From contig NC_087387.1 in NCBI RefSeq assembly GCF_963675165.1, positions 5,358,990-5,422,989 of the forward strand: a stretch of DNA of 64,000 nt, read 5' to 3'. The position numbers were made by a program, and so were the translations under genes. The notes under the pieces are model-generated. The model worked only from the letters and a program-made list of their open reading frames with translations, was not told where the DNA came from and did no database searches. Each line of letters opens with the position of its first letter. The first letter of the stretch is position 1. Below are positions 63,287 through 64,000 of this stretch, piece by piece. The stretch is from Halichondria panicea. Taxonomy: Eukaryota; Porifera; Demospongiae; Suberitida; Halichondriidae.

Positions 63287-63897
63287 AGGGGGGGGGGGTT
63301 GGTCATAGGGCAGATAAAAAATACATTGAGCACATAATTATGGAATCTATAATTGTATACTCTCACTCACCCTTGAGTATAGTAGTGAGCCTTGTACGAC
63401 TTCCACCTCAGTGCATACGGTCCTTGAGTCTCGTTGGCAAACTCGGGGAAATAAGCAAACCAGTCGCGATTACTCTGAATGAAAAAATAAATGTATACAT
63501 AATACATAATTATAGACAGACACATGCAGACACACACACATGCACATAATATCAATAATTACAGACTTTTATTTGTTCTGTTTCAGATTAAACTGCACGT
63601 AATTAAGAGCAAAGTTGTGCTTAAACTTGATATATACCAGTTCACTGCATGGGTTAGACTACACGTATACTATACACACTTTTCCATTCTTGTTGTACAA
63701 CAGAGAGGACAAGTCGGTTCCATCGATCTTTGTGTCTTTAGGGAGCTCTGCCCCCGCCATACTGAATATGGTAGGGAGAAGGTCAAGTGTTGATGCCAGC
63801 TGGTGTGTGCGTCCATGGCCACCAGGCGATGCCGGGCACCCTCATTTCTCCCTCCCAAGTTGAGGCTTTGCCACACCGCAGTGGACCAGCACTCCCT
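62620..63897 (-). CDS. Arylsulfatase A-like sulfatase, 3' exons only (partial)
   Basis: Four exons are visible: 63897-63680, 63474-63371, 63206-63047 and 62769-62620. Phases agree (0, 2, 0) and donors and acceptors are GT-AG. The encoded pieces follow the C-terminal part of arylsulfatase [73 protein letters not shown] and a Cys-rich end [13 protein letters not shown]. Sulfatases of this group hydrolyse sulfate esters in the lysosome or outside the cell. The N-terminal catalytic part with the formylglycine Cys is beyond the right edge. Within the first visible exon, near 63812-63820, the frame changes between AWWP and RTHQLAS and a few residues expected there are absent. A small deletion is likely, so this copy may be defective, allelic or misassembled. 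Confidence 0.78.
63212..63287. repeat. GT microsatellite in an arylsulfatase intron
   Basis: A long GT run followed by a G-run, just upstream (minus strand) of the exon starting at 63206. It supplies the CA-rich tract before the acceptor AACCAG. Confidence 0.95.
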
Positions 63898-64000
63898 CTG
63901 TTATCTCCTTGACTCAAGTCAGGTCTATCATATAGAGGAGATACAAGATTAGATAACATGGTGTTATAGGTGCATAGCAAAATTATGAATTTGTGAAAAT

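Noticed and set aside
63151-63366. His-Thr repeat protein
   Set aside because: It is translation of the CA strand of an intronic microsatellite within the arylsulfatase gene.
1-64000. tRNA or rRNA genes
   Set aside because: I saw no cloverleaf with conserved A and B boxes and no rRNA-like segment on either strand by eye. A tRNAscan run would be needed to exclude them fully.

Overview
The window looks like nuclear DNA of a sponge, probably a demosponge. It is AT-rich, has animal-type introns and carries CA/GT microsatellites and short inverted-repeat elements. Its recognisable genes are animal-type: a BAK-like Bcl-2 protein, an arylsulfatase A-like enzyme, a TPX2-motif protein and a kinase-Kelch fusion. 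The sponge assignment is inference from gene content and sequence style; no taxonomic search was possible.

Positions 1-49400 hold a tandem array of one gene family. Each full copy is a single uninterrupted reading frame of about 1250-1272 codons. It encodes a signal peptide, a short Cys-rich segment, a long N-glycosylation-rich right-handed beta-helix-like ectodomain with GGAIF/GGAVY repeats, a juxtamembrane Cys-rich knot, about 8-10 hydrophobic membrane segments and a 40-65 residue cytosolic tail. Copies are named A to J from left to right; all are on the minus strand except I. D, E, F, G and J are intact. B and C each have one frameshift. A is a 3' fragment, H is a multiply broken chimera, and I is an inverted, broken mosaic. 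Repeat length in the left half is about 4.4-4.6 kb. The spacers carry a conserved TATA-containing module. Two spacers keep junctions that look like footprints of deleted copies.

Positions 29148-31858 and 35584-41163 are long spacers built of duplicated flanks, inverted-repeat elements and microsatellites. The clearest element is a 94-bp near-perfect palindrome at 35638-35731 with a 9-bp target-site duplication; a paralogous empty site lies at about 49430.

Positions 49965-64000 are an ordinary intron-containing neighbourhood. On the minus strand lies a Bcl-2-family gene with BAK-like BH3, BH1 and BH2, an intron right after the BH2 Gly-Gly-Trp and an unusually long N-terminal extension of about 750 residues. 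Next to it are exons for a second C-terminal membrane anchor. On the plus strand is a small three-exon TPX2-motif gene. Further right on the minus strand are a kinase/coiled-coil/Kelch gene of 776 residues, with relics of Kelch exons on both sides, and the 3' exons of an arylsulfatase A-like gene that runs off the right edge.

The most notable system is the receptor-like array. It has near-identical membrane domains, block-wise variable ectodomains, many breaks, and signs of unequal crossing-over and gene conversion. That pattern is typical of rapidly evolving recognition loci, but a recognition role is only an inference.
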